From Eledone cirrhosa (lineage: Eukaryota; Mollusca; Cephalopoda; Octopoda; Eledonidae), in contig OZ024743.1 in the NCBI GenBank assembly GCA_964016885.1, forward strand, positions 80,028,925-80,092,924: 64,000 bases of DNA, in the 5' to 3' direction. Position 1 is the first letter of the stretch. Each line of letters opens with the position of its first letter. A model generated the notes under the pieces. It had not been told where the DNA came from. It worked only from the letters and a program-made list of their open reading frames with translations, and searched no databases. Position numbers and translations under genes: made by a program. This document shows positions 20,046 through 35,299 of this stretch, piece by piece.

Positions 20046-23000
20046 ACACTCTACCTCCCAACACTGGGAATATAGAGATGACAGAATCTAGTGTGACACT
20101 CTACCTACACTGAGAATATAGAGATGACAGAATCTAGTGTGACATTCTACCTCACTACACTGGGAATATAGAGATGACAGCATCTAGTGTGACACTCTAC
20201 CTACACTGGGAATATAGAGATGACAGAATCTAGTGTGACATTCTACCTACACTGGGAATATAGAGATGACAGAATCTAGTGTGACACTCTACCTACCTAC
20301 ACTGGGAATATAGAGATGACAGAATCTAGTGTGACATTCTACCTACACTGGGAATATAGAGATGACAGAATCTAGTGTGACACTCTACCTACATTGGGAA
20401 TATAGAGATGACAGAATCTAGTGTGACACTCTACCTCCCTACACTGGGAATATAGAGATGACAGAATCTAGTGTGACACTCTACCTCCCTACACTGGAAA
20501 TATAGAGATGACAGAATCTAGTGTGATACTCTACCTACACTGGGAATATAGAGATGACAGAATCTAGTGTGACACTACCTCCCTACACTGGGAATATAGA
20601 GATGACAGAATCTAGTGTGACACTCTACCTACACTGGGAATATAGAGATGACAGAATCTAGTGTGACACTCTACCTCCCTACACTGGGAATATAGAGAAG
20701 ACAGAATCTAGTGTGACACTCTACCTACACTGGGAATATAGAGATGACAGAATCTAGTGTGACACTCTACCTACACTGGGAATATAGAGATGTCAGAATC
20801 TAGTGTGACACTCTACCTCCCTACACTGGGAATATAGAGAAGACAGAATCTAGTGTGACACTCTACCTACACTGGGAATATAGAGATGACAGCATCTAGT
20901 GTGACACTCTACCTACACTGGGAATATAGAGATGACAGAATCTAGTGTGACACTCTACCTCCCTACACTGGGAATATAGAGATGACAGAATCTAGTGTGA
21001 CATTCTACCTACCTACACTGGGAATATAGAGATGACAGAATCTAGTGTGACACTCTACCTACACTGGGAATATAGAGATGACAGAATCTAGTGTGACACT
21101 CTACCTACACTGGGAATATAGAGATGACAGAATCTAGTGTGACACTCTACCTACACTGGGAATATAGAGATGACAGAATCTAGTGTGACACTACCTCCCT
21201 ACACTGGGAATATAGAGATGACAGAATCTAGTGTGACACTCTACCTACACTGGGAATATAGAGATGACAGAATCTAGTGTGACACTCTACCTACACTGGG
21301 AATATAAAGATGACAGAATCTAGTGTGACACTCTACCTACACTGGGAATATAGAGATGACAGAGTCTAGTGTGACACTCTACCTCCCTACACTGGGAATA
21401 TAGAGAAGACAGAATCTAGTGTAACACTCTACCTACACTGGGAATATAGAGATGACAGCATCTAGTGTGACACTCTACCTACACTGGGAATATAGAGATG
21501 ACAGAATCTAGTGTGACACTCTACCTACACTGGGAATATAAAGATGACAGAATCTAATGTGACACTCTACCTACACTGGGAATATAGAGATGACAGAATC
21601 TAGTGTGACACTCTACCTACACTGGGAATATAGAGATGACGTAATCTAGTGTGACACTCTACCTACACTGGGAATATAGAGATGACAGAATCTAGTGTGA
21701 CACTCTACCTCCCTACACTGGAAATATAGAGATGACAGCATCTAGTGTGACACTCTACCTACACTGGGAATATAGAGATGACAGAATCTAGTGTGACACT
21801 CTACCTCCCTACACTGGGAATATAAAGATGACAGAATCTAGTGTTACACTCTACCTACACTGGGAATATAGAGATGACAGAATCTAGTGTGACACTCTAC
21901 CTCCCTACACTGGGAATATAAAGATGACAGAATCTAGTGTGACACTCTACCTCCCTACACTGGGAATATAAAGATGACAGAATCTAGTGTGACACTCTAC
22001 CTACACTGGGAATATAGAGATGACAGAATCTAGTGTGACACTCTACCTACCTACACTGGGAATATAAAGATGACATAATCTAGTGTGACACTCTACCTAC
22101 ACTGGGAATATAGAGATGACAGTATCTAGTGTGACATTCTACCTCCCTACACTGGGAATATAGAGATGGCAGAATCTAGTGTGACACTCTACCTACACTG
22201 GGAATATAGAGATGACAGAATCTAGTGTGACACTCTACCTACACTGGGAATATAGAGATGACAGAATCTAGTGTGACACTCTACCTATACTGGGAATATA
22301 GAGATGACAGAATCTAGTGTGACACTCTACCTACACTGGGAATATAGAGATGACAGAATCTAGTGTGACACTCTACCTATACTGGGAATATAGAGATGAC
22401 AGAATCTAGTGTGACACTCTACCTACACTGGGAATATAGAGATGACAGAATCTAGTGTGACACTACCTCCCTACACTGGGAATATAGAGATGACATAATC
22501 TAGTGTGACACTCTACCTACACTGGGAATATAGAGATGACAGAATCTAGTGTGACACTCTACCTACACTGGGAATATAGAGATGACAGAATCTAGTGTGA
22601 CACTCTACCTACACTGGGAATATAGAGATGACAGAATCTAGTGTGACACTCTACCTATACTGGGAATATAGAGATGACAGAATCTAGTGTGACACTCTAC
22701 CTACACTGGGAATATAGAGATGACAGAATCTAGTGTGACACTCTACCTATACTGGGAATATAGAGATGACAGAATCTAGTGTGACACTCTACCTACACTG
22801 GGAATATAGAGATGACAGAATCTAGTGTGACACTACCTCCCTACACTGGGAATATAGAGATGACATAATCTAGTGTGACACTCTACCTACACTGGGAATA
22901 TAGAGATGACAGAATCTAGTGTGACACTCTACCTACACTGGGAATATAGAGATGACAGAATCTAGTGTGACACTCTACCTACACTGGGGATATAGAGATG

Positions 23001-23487
23001 ACAGAATCTAGTGTGACACTCTACCTACACTGGGAATATAAAGATGACAGAATCTAGTGTGACACTCTACCTACACTGGGAATATAGAGATGACAGAATC
23101 TAGTGTGACACTCTACCTCCCTACACTGGGAAGATAGAGATGACAGCATCTAGTGTGACACTCTACCTACACTGGGAATATAAAGATGACAGAATCTAAT
23201 GTGACACTCTACCTACACTGGGAATATAGAGATGACAGAATCTAGTGTGACACTCTACCTACCTACACTGGGAATATAGAGATGACAGAATCTAGTGTGA
23301 CACTCTACCTACACTGGGAATATAAAGATGACAGCATCTAGTGTGACACTCTACCTACACTGGGAATATAGAGATGACAGAATCTAGTGTGACACTCTAC
23401 CTCCCTACACTGGGAATATAAAGATGACAGAATCTAATGTGACACTCTACCTACACTGGGAATATAGAGATGACAGAATCTAGTGTG
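20042..23487 (+). repeat. Satellite higher-order block A, copy 2
   Basis: Tandem duplicate of 16600-20045 with few differences (for example CAATATACC near 18743 against CACTCTACC near 22185). Part of it, from about 22.9 kb on, recurs once more at an offset of 2,574 bp. Confidence 0.85.
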
Positions 23488-25439
23488 ACACTCTACCTAC
23501 CTACACTGGGAATATAGAGATGACAGAATCTAGTGTGACACTCTACCTCCCTACACTGGGAATATAGAGATGACAGAATCTAGTGTGACACTCTACCTCC
23601 CTACACTGGGAATATAGAGATGACAGAATCTAGTGTGACACTCTACCTCCACTGGGAATATAGAGATGACAGAATCTAGTGTGACACTCTACCTACCTAC
23701 ACTGGGAATATAGAGATGACAGAATCTAGTGTGACACTCTACCTCCCTACACTGGGAATATAGAGATGACAGAATCTAGTGTGACACTCTACCTCCACTG
23801 GGAATATAGAGATGACAGAATCTAGTGTGACACTCTACCTACCTACACTGGGAATATAGAGATGACAGAATCTAGTGTGACACTCTACCTCCCTACACTG
23901 GGAATATAGAGATGACAGAATCTAGTGTGACACTCTACCTCCACTGGGAATATAGAGATGACAGAATCTAGTGTGACACTCTACCTACACTGGGAATATA
24001 GAGATGACAGAATCTAGTGTGACACTCTACCTACACTGGGAATATAGAGATGACAGAATCTAGTGTGACACTCTACCTACCTACACTGGGAATATAAAGA
24101 TGACAGCATCTAGTGTGACACTCTACCTACCTACACTGGGAATATAGAGATGACAGAATCTAGTGTGACACTCTACCTCCCTACACTGGGAATATAAAGA
24201 TGACAGAATCTAGTGTTACACTCTACCTACACTGGGAATATAGAGATGACAGAATCTAGTGTGACACTCTACCTCCCTACACTGGGAATATAAAGATGAC
24301 AGAATCTAGTGTGACACTCTACCTCCCTACACTGGGAATATAAAGATGACAGAATCTAGTGTTACACTCTACCTACACTGGGAATATAGAGATGACAGAA
24401 TCTAGTGTGACACTCTACCTCCCTACACTGGGAATATAAAGATGACAGAATCTAGTGTTACACTCTACCTACACTGGGAATATAGAGATGACAGAATCTA
24501 GTGTGACACTCTACCTCCCTACACTGGGAATATAAAGATGACAGAATCTAGTGTTACACTCTACCTACACTGGGAATATAGAGATGACAGAATCTAGTGT
24601 GACACTCTACCTCCCTACACTGGGAATATAAAGATGACAGAATCTAGTGTGACACTCTACCTCCCTACACTGGGAATATAGAGATGACAGAATCTAGTGT
24701 GACACTCTACCTACACTGGGAATATAGAGATGACAGAATCTAGTGTGACACTCTACCTACACTGGGAATATAGAGATGACAGAATCTAGTGTGACACTCT
24801 ACCTCCCTACACTGGGAATATAGAGATGACAGAATCTAGTGTGACACTCTACCTCCTAACACTGGGAATATAGAGATGACAGAATCTAGTGTGACACTCT
24901 ACCTACACTGGGAATATAGAGATGACAGAATCTAGTGTGACACTCTACCTACACTGGGAATATAGAGATGACAGAATCTAGTGTGACACTCTACCTACAC
25001 TGGGAATATAAAGATGACATAATCTAGTGTGACACTCTACCTACACTGGGAATATAGAGATGACAGAATCTAGTGTGACACTCTACCTACACTGGGAATA
25101 TAAAGATGACATAATCTAGTGTGACACTCTACCTACACTGGGAATATAGAGATGACAGAATCTAGTGTGACACTCTACCTACACTGAGAATATAGAGATG
25201 ACATAATCTAGTGTGACACTCTACCTACACTGGGAATATAGAGATGACAGAATCTAGTGTGACATTCTACCTACCTACACTGGGAATATAGAGATGACAG
25301 AATCTAGTGTGACACTCTACCTATACTGGGAATATAGAGATGACAGAATCTAGCGTGACACTCTACCTACACTGGGAATATAGAGATGACAGAATCTAGT
25401 GTGACACTACCTCCTTACACTGGGAATATAGAGATGACA

Positions 25440-27050
25440 TAATCTAGTGTGACACTCTACCTACACTGGGAATATAGAGATGACAGAATCTAGTGTGACA
25501 CTCTACCTACACTGGGAATATAGAGATGACAGAATCTAGTGTGACACTCTACCTACACTGGGGATATAGAGATGACAGAATCTAGTGTGACACTCTACCT
25601 ACACTGGGAATATAAAGATGACAGAATCTAGTGTGACACTCTACCTACACTGGGAATATAGAGATGACAGAATCTAGTGTGACACTCTACCTCCCTACAC
25701 TGGGAAGATAGAGATGACAGCATCTAGTGTGACACTCTACCTACACTGGGAATATAAAGATGACAGAATCTAATGTGACACTCTACCTACACTGGGAATA
25801 TAGAGATGACAGAATCTAGTGTGACACTCTACCTACCTACACTGGGAATATAGAGATGACAGAATCTAGTGTGACACTCTACCTACACTGGGAATATAAA
25901 GATGACAGCATCTAGTGTGACACTCTACCTACACTGGGAATATAGAGATGACAGAATCTAGTGTGACACTCTACCTCCCTACACTGGGAATATAAAGATG
26001 ACAGAATCTAATGTGACACTCTACCTACACTGGGAATATAGAGATGACAGAATCTAGTGTGACACTCTACCTACCTACACTGGGAATATAGAGATGACAG
26101 AATCTAGTGTGACACTCTACCTCCCTACACTGGGAATATAGAGATGACAGAATCTAGTGTGACACTCTACCTCCCTACACTGGGAATATAGAGATGACAG
26201 AATCTAGTGTGACACTCTACCTCCACTGGGAATATAGAGATGACAGAATCTAGTGTGACACTCTACCTACCTACACTGGGAATATAGAGATGACAGAATC
26301 TAGTGTGACACTCTACCTCCCTACACTGGGAATATAGAGATGACAGAATCTAGTGTGACACTCTACCTCCACTGGGAATATAGAGATGACAGAATCTAGT
26401 GTGACACTCTACCTACCTACACTGGGAATATAGAGATGACAGAATCTAGTGTGACACTCTACCTCCCTACACTGGGAATATAGAGATGACAGAATCTAGT
26501 GTGACACTCTACCTCCGCTGGGAATATAGAGATGACAGAATCTAGTGTGACACTCTACCTACACTGGGAATATAGAGATGACAGAATCTAGTGTGACACT
26601 CTACCTACACTGGGAATATAGAGATGACAGAATCTAGTGTGACACTCTACCTACCTACACTGGGAATATAAAGATGACAGCATCTAGTGTGACACTCTAC
26701 CTACCTACACTGGGAATATAGAGATGACAGAATCTAGTGTGACACTCTACCTCCCTACACTGGGAATATAAAGATGACAGAATCTAGTGTTACACTCTAC
26801 CTACACTGGGAATATAGAGATGACAGAATCTAGTGTGACACTCTACCTACCTACACTGGGAATATAAAGATGACAGAATCTAGTGTGACACTCTACCTAC
26901 ACTGGGAATATAGAGATGACAGAATCTAGTGTGACACTCTACCTACCTACACTGGGAATATAAAGATGACAGAATCTAGTGTGACACTCTACCTACCTAC
27001 ACTGGGAATATAGAGATGACAGAATCTAGTGTGACACTCTACCTACCTAC
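25440..27050 (+). repeat. Satellite duplicate of 22.9-24.5 kb (2,574-bp offset)
   Basis: ACTGGGGATA at 22983 recurs at 25557 and GATAGAG after GGGAA at 23133 recurs at 25707. Three ACCTCCACTGGG units near 23.65-23.95 kb recur near 26.22-26.52 kb, the last as ACCTCCGCTGGG. Borders are approximate. Confidence 0.7.
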
Positions 27051-30000
27051 ACTGGGAATATAGAGATGACAGAATCTAGTGTGACACTCTACCTACACTG
27101 GGAATGTAGAGATGACAGAATCTAGTGTGACACTCTACCTACCTACACTGGGAATATAGAGATGACAGAATCTAGTGTGACACTCTACCTACCTACACTG
27201 GGAATATAGAGATGACAGAATCTAGTGTGACACTCTACCTCCCTACACTGGGAATATAGAGATGACAGAATCTAGTGTGACACTCTACCTACACTGGGAA
27301 TATAGAGATGACAGAATCTAGTGTGACACTCTACCCACACTGGGAATATAAAGATGACAGAATCTAGTGTGACACTCTACCTCCTACACTGGGAATATAG
27401 AGATGACAGAATCTAGTGTGACACTCTACCTCCCTACACTGGGAATATAGAGATGACAGAATCTAGTGTGACACTCTACCTACCTACACTGGGAATATAG
27501 AGATGACAGAATCTAGTGTGACACTCTACCCTACACTGGGAATATAGAGATGACAGAATCTAGTGTGACACTCTACCTTCCTACACTGGGAATATAGAGA
27601 TGACAGAATCTAGTGTGACACTCTACCTTCCTACACTGGGAATATAGAGATGACAGAATCTAGTGTGACACTCTACCTCCCTACACTGGGAATATAGAGA
27701 GGACAGAATCTAGTGTGACACTCTACCTCACACTGGGAATATAGAGATGACAGAATCTAGTGTGACACTCTACCTACACTGGGAATATAGAGATGACAGA
27801 ATCTAGTGTGACACTCTACCTACACTGGGAATATAGAGATGACAGAATCTAGTGTGACACTCTACCTACCTACACTGGGAATATAGAGATGACAGAATCT
27901 AGTGTGACACTCTACCTACCTACACTGGGAATATAGAGATGACAGAATCTAGTGTGACACTCTACCCTACACTGGGAATATAGAGATGACAGAATCTAGT
28001 GTGGACACTCTACCTACCTACACTGGGAATATAAAGATAGACAGAATCTAGTGTGACACTACCTCCCTACACTGGGAATATAAAGATGACAGCATCTAGT
28101 GTGACACTCTACCTCCACTGGGAATATAGAGATGACAGAATCTAGTGTGACACTCTACCTACCTACACTGGGAATATAAAGATGACAGAATCTAGTGTGT
28201 CACTCTACCTACACTGGGAATATAGAGATGACAGAATCTAGTGTGACACTCTACCTCCCTACACTGGGAATATAAAGATGACAGAATCTAGTGTGACACT
28301 CTACCTCCCTACACTGGGAATATAAAGATGACAGAATCTAGTGTGACACTCTACCTACACTGGGAATATAAAGATGACAGAATCTAGTGTGACACTCTAC
28401 CTACCTACACTGGGAATATAAAGATGACAGAATCTAGTGTGACACTCTACCTCCACTGGGAATATAGAGATGACAGAATCTAGTGTGACACTCTACCTAC
28501 CTACACTGGGAATATAAAGATGACAGAATCTAGTGTGACACTCTACCTACACTGGGAATATAGAGATGACAGAATCTAGTGTGACACTCTACCTACCTAC
28601 ACTGGGAATATAAAGATGACAGAATCTAGTGTGACACTACCTCCCTACACTGGGAATATAAAGATGACAGCATCTAGTGTGACACTCTACCTCCACTGGG
28701 AATATAGAGATGACAGAATCTAGTGTGACACTCTACCTACCTACACTGGGAATATAAAGATGACAGAATCTAGTGTGACACTACCTCCCTACACTGGGAA
28801 TATAAAGATGACAGAATCTAGTGTGACACTCTACCTACCTACACTGGGAATATAAAGATGACAGAATCTAGTGTGACACTACCTCCCTACACTGGGAATA
28901 TAAAGATGACAGCATCTAGTGTGACACTCTACCTCCACTGGGAATATAGAGATGACAGAATCTAGTGTGACACTCTACCTACCTACACTGGGAATATAAA
29001 GATGACAGAATCTAGTGTGTCACTCTACCTCCCTACACTGGGAATATAAAGATGACAGAATCTAGTGTGACACTCTACCTACACTGGGAATATAGAGATG
29101 ACAGAATCTAGTGTGACACTCTACCTCCCTACACTGGGAATATAAAGATGACAGAATCTAGTGTGACACTCTACCTACACTGGGAATATAGAGATGACAG
29201 AATCTAGTGTGACACTCTACCTCCCTACACTGGGAATATAAAGATGACAGAATCTAGTGTGACACTCTACCTACACTGGGAATATAGAGATGACAGAATC
29301 TAGTGTGACACTCTACCTACACTGGGAATATAGAGATGACAGAATCCAGTGTGACACTCTACCTCCCTACACTGGGAATATAGAGATGACAGAATCTAGT
29401 GTGACACTCTACCTACACTGGGAATATAGAGATGACAGAATCTAGTGTGACACTCTACCTCCCTACACTGGGAATATAAAGATGACAGAATCTAGTGTGT
29501 CACTCTACCTACACTGGGAATATAGAGATGACAGAATCTAGTGTGACACTCTACCTCCCTACACTGGGAATATAAAGATGACAGAATCTAGTGTGACACT
29601 CTACCTACACTGGGAATATAGAGATGACAGAATCTAGTGTGACACTCTACCTACACTGGGAATATAGAGATGACAGAATCTAGTGTGACACTCTACCTAC
29701 ACTGGGAATATAGAGATGACAGAATCTAGTGTGACACTCTACCTACACTGGGAATATAGAGATGACAGAATCTAGTGTGACACTCTACCTACACTGGGAA
29801 TATAGAGATGACAGAATCTAGTGTGACACTCTACCTACACTGGGAATATAGAGATGACAGAATCTAGTGTGACACTCTACCTACACTGGGAATATAGAGA
29901 TGACAGAATCTAGTGTGACACTCTACCTCCCTACACTGGGAATATAGAGATGACAGCATCTAGTGTGACACTCTACCTCCCTACACTGGGAATATAGAGA

Positions 30001-33000
30001 TGACAGAATCTAGTGTGACACTCTACCTACACTGGGAATATAGAGATGACAGAATCTAGTGTGACACTCTACCTCCCTACACTGGGAATATAGAGATGAC
30101 AGCATCTAGTGTGACACTCTACCTCCCTACACTGGGAATATAGAGATGACAGAATCTAGTGTGACACTCTACCTACACTGGGAATATAGAGATGACAGAA
30201 TCTAGTGTGACACTCTACCTACACTGGGAATATAGAGATGACAGAATCTAGTGTGACACTCTACCTACACTGGGAATATAGAGATGACAGAATCTAGTGT
30301 GACACTCTACCTCCCTACACTGGGAATATAAAGATGACAGAATCTAGTGTGACACTCTACCTACACTGGGAATATAGAGATGACAGAATCTAGTGTGACA
30401 CTCTACCTACACTGGGAATATAGAGATGACAGAATCTAGTGTGACACTCTACCTACACTGGGAATATAGAGATGACAGAATCTAGTGTGACACTCTACCT
30501 CCCTACACTGGGAATATAGAGATGACAGAATCTAGTGTGACACTCTACCTACACTGGGAATATAGAGATGACAGAATCTAGTGTGACACTCTACCTACAC
30601 TGGGAATATAGAGATGACAGAATCTAGTGTGACACTCTACCTCCCTACACTGGGAATATAGAGATGACAGAATCTAGTGTGACACTCTACCCACACTGGG
30701 AATATAGAGATGACAGAATCTAGTGTGACACTCTACCCACACTGGGAATATAGAGATGACAGAATCTAGTGTGATACTCTACCTACACTGGGAATATAGA
30801 GATGACAGAATCTAGTGTGACACTCTACCTCCCTACACTGGGAATATAGAGATGACAGAATCTAGTGTGACACTCTACCTACCTACACTGGGAATATAGA
30901 GAGGACAGAATCTAGTGTGACACTCTACCCACACTGGGAATATAGAGATGACAGAATCTAGTGTGACACTCTACCTACACTGGGAATATAGAGATGACAG
31001 AATCCAGTGTGACACTCTACCTACACTGGGAATATAGAGATGACAGAATCTAGTGTGACACTCTACCTACACTGGGAATATAGAGATTACAGAATCTAGT
31101 GTGACACTCTACCTCCCTACAATGGGAATATAGAGATGACAGCATCTAGTGTGACACTCTACCTCCACTGGGAATATAGAGATGACAGAATCTAGTGTGA
31201 CACTCTACCTCCCTACACTGGGAATATAAAGATGACAGAATCTAGTGTGTCACTCTACCTACACTGGGAATATAGAGATGACAGAATCTAGTGTGACACT
31301 CTACCTACACTGGGAATATAGAGATGACAGAATCTAGTGTGACACTCTACCTAAACTGGGAATATAGAGATGACAGAATCTAGCGTGACACTCTACCTCC
31401 CTACACTGGGAATATAGAGATGACAGAATCTAGTGTGACACTCTACCTACACTGGGAATATAGAGATGACAGAATCTAGTGTGACACTCTACCTCCCTAC
31501 ACTGGGAATATAGAGATGACAGCATCTAGTGTGACACTCTACCTCCCTACACTGGGAATATAGAGATGACAGAATCTAGTGTGACACTCTACCTACACTG
31601 GGAATATAGAGATGACAGAATCTAGTGTGACACTCTACCTCCCTACACTGGGAATATAGAGATGACAGCATCTAGTGTGACACTCTACCTCCCTACACTG
31701 GGAATATAGAGATGACAGAATCTAGTGTGACACTCTACCTACACTGGGAATATAGAGATGACAGAATCTAGTGTGACACTCTACCTACACTGGGAATATA
31801 GAGATGACAGAATCTAGTGTGACACTCTACCTACACTGGGAATATAGAGATGACAGAATCTAGTGTGACACTCTACCTCCCTACACTGGGAATATAAAGA
31901 TGACAGAATCTAGTGTGACACTCTACCTACACTGGGAATATAGAGATGACAGAATCTAGTGTGACACTCTACCTACACTGGGAATATAGAGATGACAGAA
32001 TCTAGTGTGACACTCTACCTACACTGGGAATATAGAGATGACAGAATCTAGTGTGACACTCTACCTCCCTACACTGGGAATATAGAGATGACAGAATCTA
32101 GTGTGACACTCTACCTACACTGGGAATATAGAGATGACAGAATCTAGTGTGACACTCTACCTACACTGGGAATATAGAGATGACAGAATCTAGTGTGACA
32201 CTCTACCTCCCTACACTGGGAATATAGAGATGACAGAATCTAGTGTGACACTCTACCCACACTGGGAATATAGAGATGACAGAATCTAGTGTGACACTCT
32301 ACCCACACTGGGAATATAGAGATGACAGAATCTAGTGTGATACTCTACCTACACTGGGAATATAGAGATGACAGAATCTAGTGTGACACTCTACCTCCCT
32401 ACACTGGGAATATAGAGATGACAGAATCTAGTGTGACACTCTACCTACCTACACTGGGAATATAGAGAGGACAGAATCTAGTGTGACACTCTACCCACAC
32501 TGGGAATATAGAGATGACAGAATCTAGTGTGACACTCTACCTACACTGGGAATATAGAGATGACAGAATCCAGTGTGACACTCTACCTACACTGGGAATA
32601 TAGAGATGACAGAATCTAGTGTGACACTCTACCTACACTGGGAATATAGAGATGACAGAATCTAGTGTGACACTCTACCTCCCTACAATGGGAATATAGA
32701 GATGACAGCATCTAGTGTGACACTCTACCTCCACTGGGAATATAGAGATGACAGAATCTAGTGTGACACTCTACCTCCCTACACTGGGAATATAAAGATG
32801 ACAGAATCTAGTGTGTCACTCTACCTACACTGGGAATATAGAGATGACAGAATCTAGTGTGACACTCTACCTACACTGGGAATATAGAGATGACAGAATC
32901 TAGTGTGACACTCTACCTAAACTGGGAATATAGAGATGACAGAATCTAGCGTGACACTCTACCTCCCTACACTGGGAATATAGAGATGACAGAATCTAGT

Positions 33001-35299
33001 GTGACACTCTACCTAAACTGGGAATATAGAGATGACAGAATCTAGCGTGACACTCTACCTCCCTACACTGGGAATATAGAGATGACAGAATCTAGTGTGA
33101 CACTCTACCTACACTGGGAATATAGAGATGACAGAATCTAGTGTGACACTCTACCTACACTGGGAATATAGAGATGACAGAATCTAGTGTGACACTCTAC
33201 CTCCCTACACTGGGAATATAGAGATGACAGAATCTAGTGAGACACTCTACCTCCCTACACTGGGAATATAGAGATGACAGAATCTAGTGTGACACTCTAC
33301 CTCCCTACACTGGGAATATAGAGATGACAGAATCTAGTGTGACACTCTACCTCCATACACTGGGAATATAGAGATGACAGAATCTAGTGTGATACTCTAC
33401 CTACACTGGGAATATAGAGATGACAGAATCTAGTGTGACACTCTACCTACACTGGGAATATAGAGATGACAGAATCTAGTGTGACACTCTACCTACACTG
33501 GGAATATAGAGATGACAGAATCTAGTGTGACACTCTACCTCCCTACACTGGGAATATAGAGATGACAGAATCTAGTGTGACACTCTACCTCCCTACACTG
33601 GGAATGTAGAGATGACAGAATCTAGTGTGACATTCTACCTCCCTACACTGGGAATATAGAGATGACAGAATCTAGTGTGACACTCTACCTACACTGGGAA
33701 TATAGAGATGACAGAATCTAGTGTGACACTACCTCCCTACACTGGGAATATAGAGATGACATAATCTAGTGTGACACTCTACCTACACTGGGAATATAGA
33801 GATGACAGAATCTAGTGTGACACTCTACCTACACTGGGAATATAGAGATGACAGAATCTAGTGTGACACTCTACCTACACTGGGAATATAGAGATGACAG
33901 AATCTAGTGTGACACTCTACCTACACTGGGAATATAGAGATGACAGAATCTAGTGTGACACTCTACCTACACTGGGAATATAAAGATGACAGAATCTAGT
34001 GTGACACTCTACCTACACTGGGAATATAGAGATGACAGAATCTAGTGTGACACTCTACCTCCCTACACTGGGAATATAGAGATGACAGCATCTAGTGTGA
34101 CACTCTACCTACACTGGGAATATAGAGATGACAGAATCTAGTGTGACACTCTACCTCCCTACACTGGGAATATAAAGATGACAGAATCTAATGTGACACT
34201 CTACCTACACTGGGAATATAGAGATGACAGAATCTAGTGTGACACTCTACCTACCTACACTGGGAATATAGAGATGACAGAATCTAGTGTGACACTCTAC
34301 CTACACTGGGAATATAGAGATGACAGTATCTAGTGTGACACTCTACCTACACTGGGAATATAGAGATGACAGAATCTAGTGTGACACTCTACCTACCTAC
34401 ACTGGGAATATAAAAATGACAGAATCTAGTGTGACACTCTACCTCCCTACACTGGGAATATAAAGATGACAGAATCTAGTGTGACACTCTACCTACACTG
34501 GGAATATAGAGATGACAGAATCTAGTGTGACACTCTACCTACCTACACTGGGAATATAAAGATGACAGAATCTAGTGTGACACTCTACCTCCCTACACTG
34601 GGAATATAGAGATGACAGAATCTAGTGTGACACTCTACCTACCTACACTGGGAATATAGAGATGACAGAATCTAGTGTGACACTCTACCCACACTGGGAA
34701 TATAGAGATGACAGAATCTAGTGTGACACTCTACCTACACTGGGAATATAGAGATGACAGAATCCAGTGTGACACTCTACCTCCCTACACTGGGAATATA
34801 GAGATGACAGCATCTAGTGTGACACTCTACCTCCACTGGGAATATAGAGATGACAGAATCTAGTGTGACACTCTACCTCCCTACACTGGGAATATAAAGA
34901 TGACAGAATCTAGTGTGACACTCTACCTACACTGGGAATATAGAGATGACAGAATCTAGTGTGACACTCTACCTACACTGGGAATATAGAGATGACAGAA
35001 TCTAGTGTGACACTCTACCTACACTGGGAATATAGAGATGACAGAATCTAGTGTGACACTCTACCTACACTGTGAATATAGAGAAGACAGAATCTAGTGT
35101 GACACTCTACCTACACTGGGAATATAGAGATGACAGAATCTAGCGTGACACTCTACCTCCCTACACTGGGAATATAGAGATGACAGAATCTAGTGTGACA
35201 CTCTACCTACACTGGGAATATAGAGATGACAGAATCTAGTGTGACACTCTACCTACACTGGGAATATAGAGATGACAGAATCTAGTGTGACACTCTACC

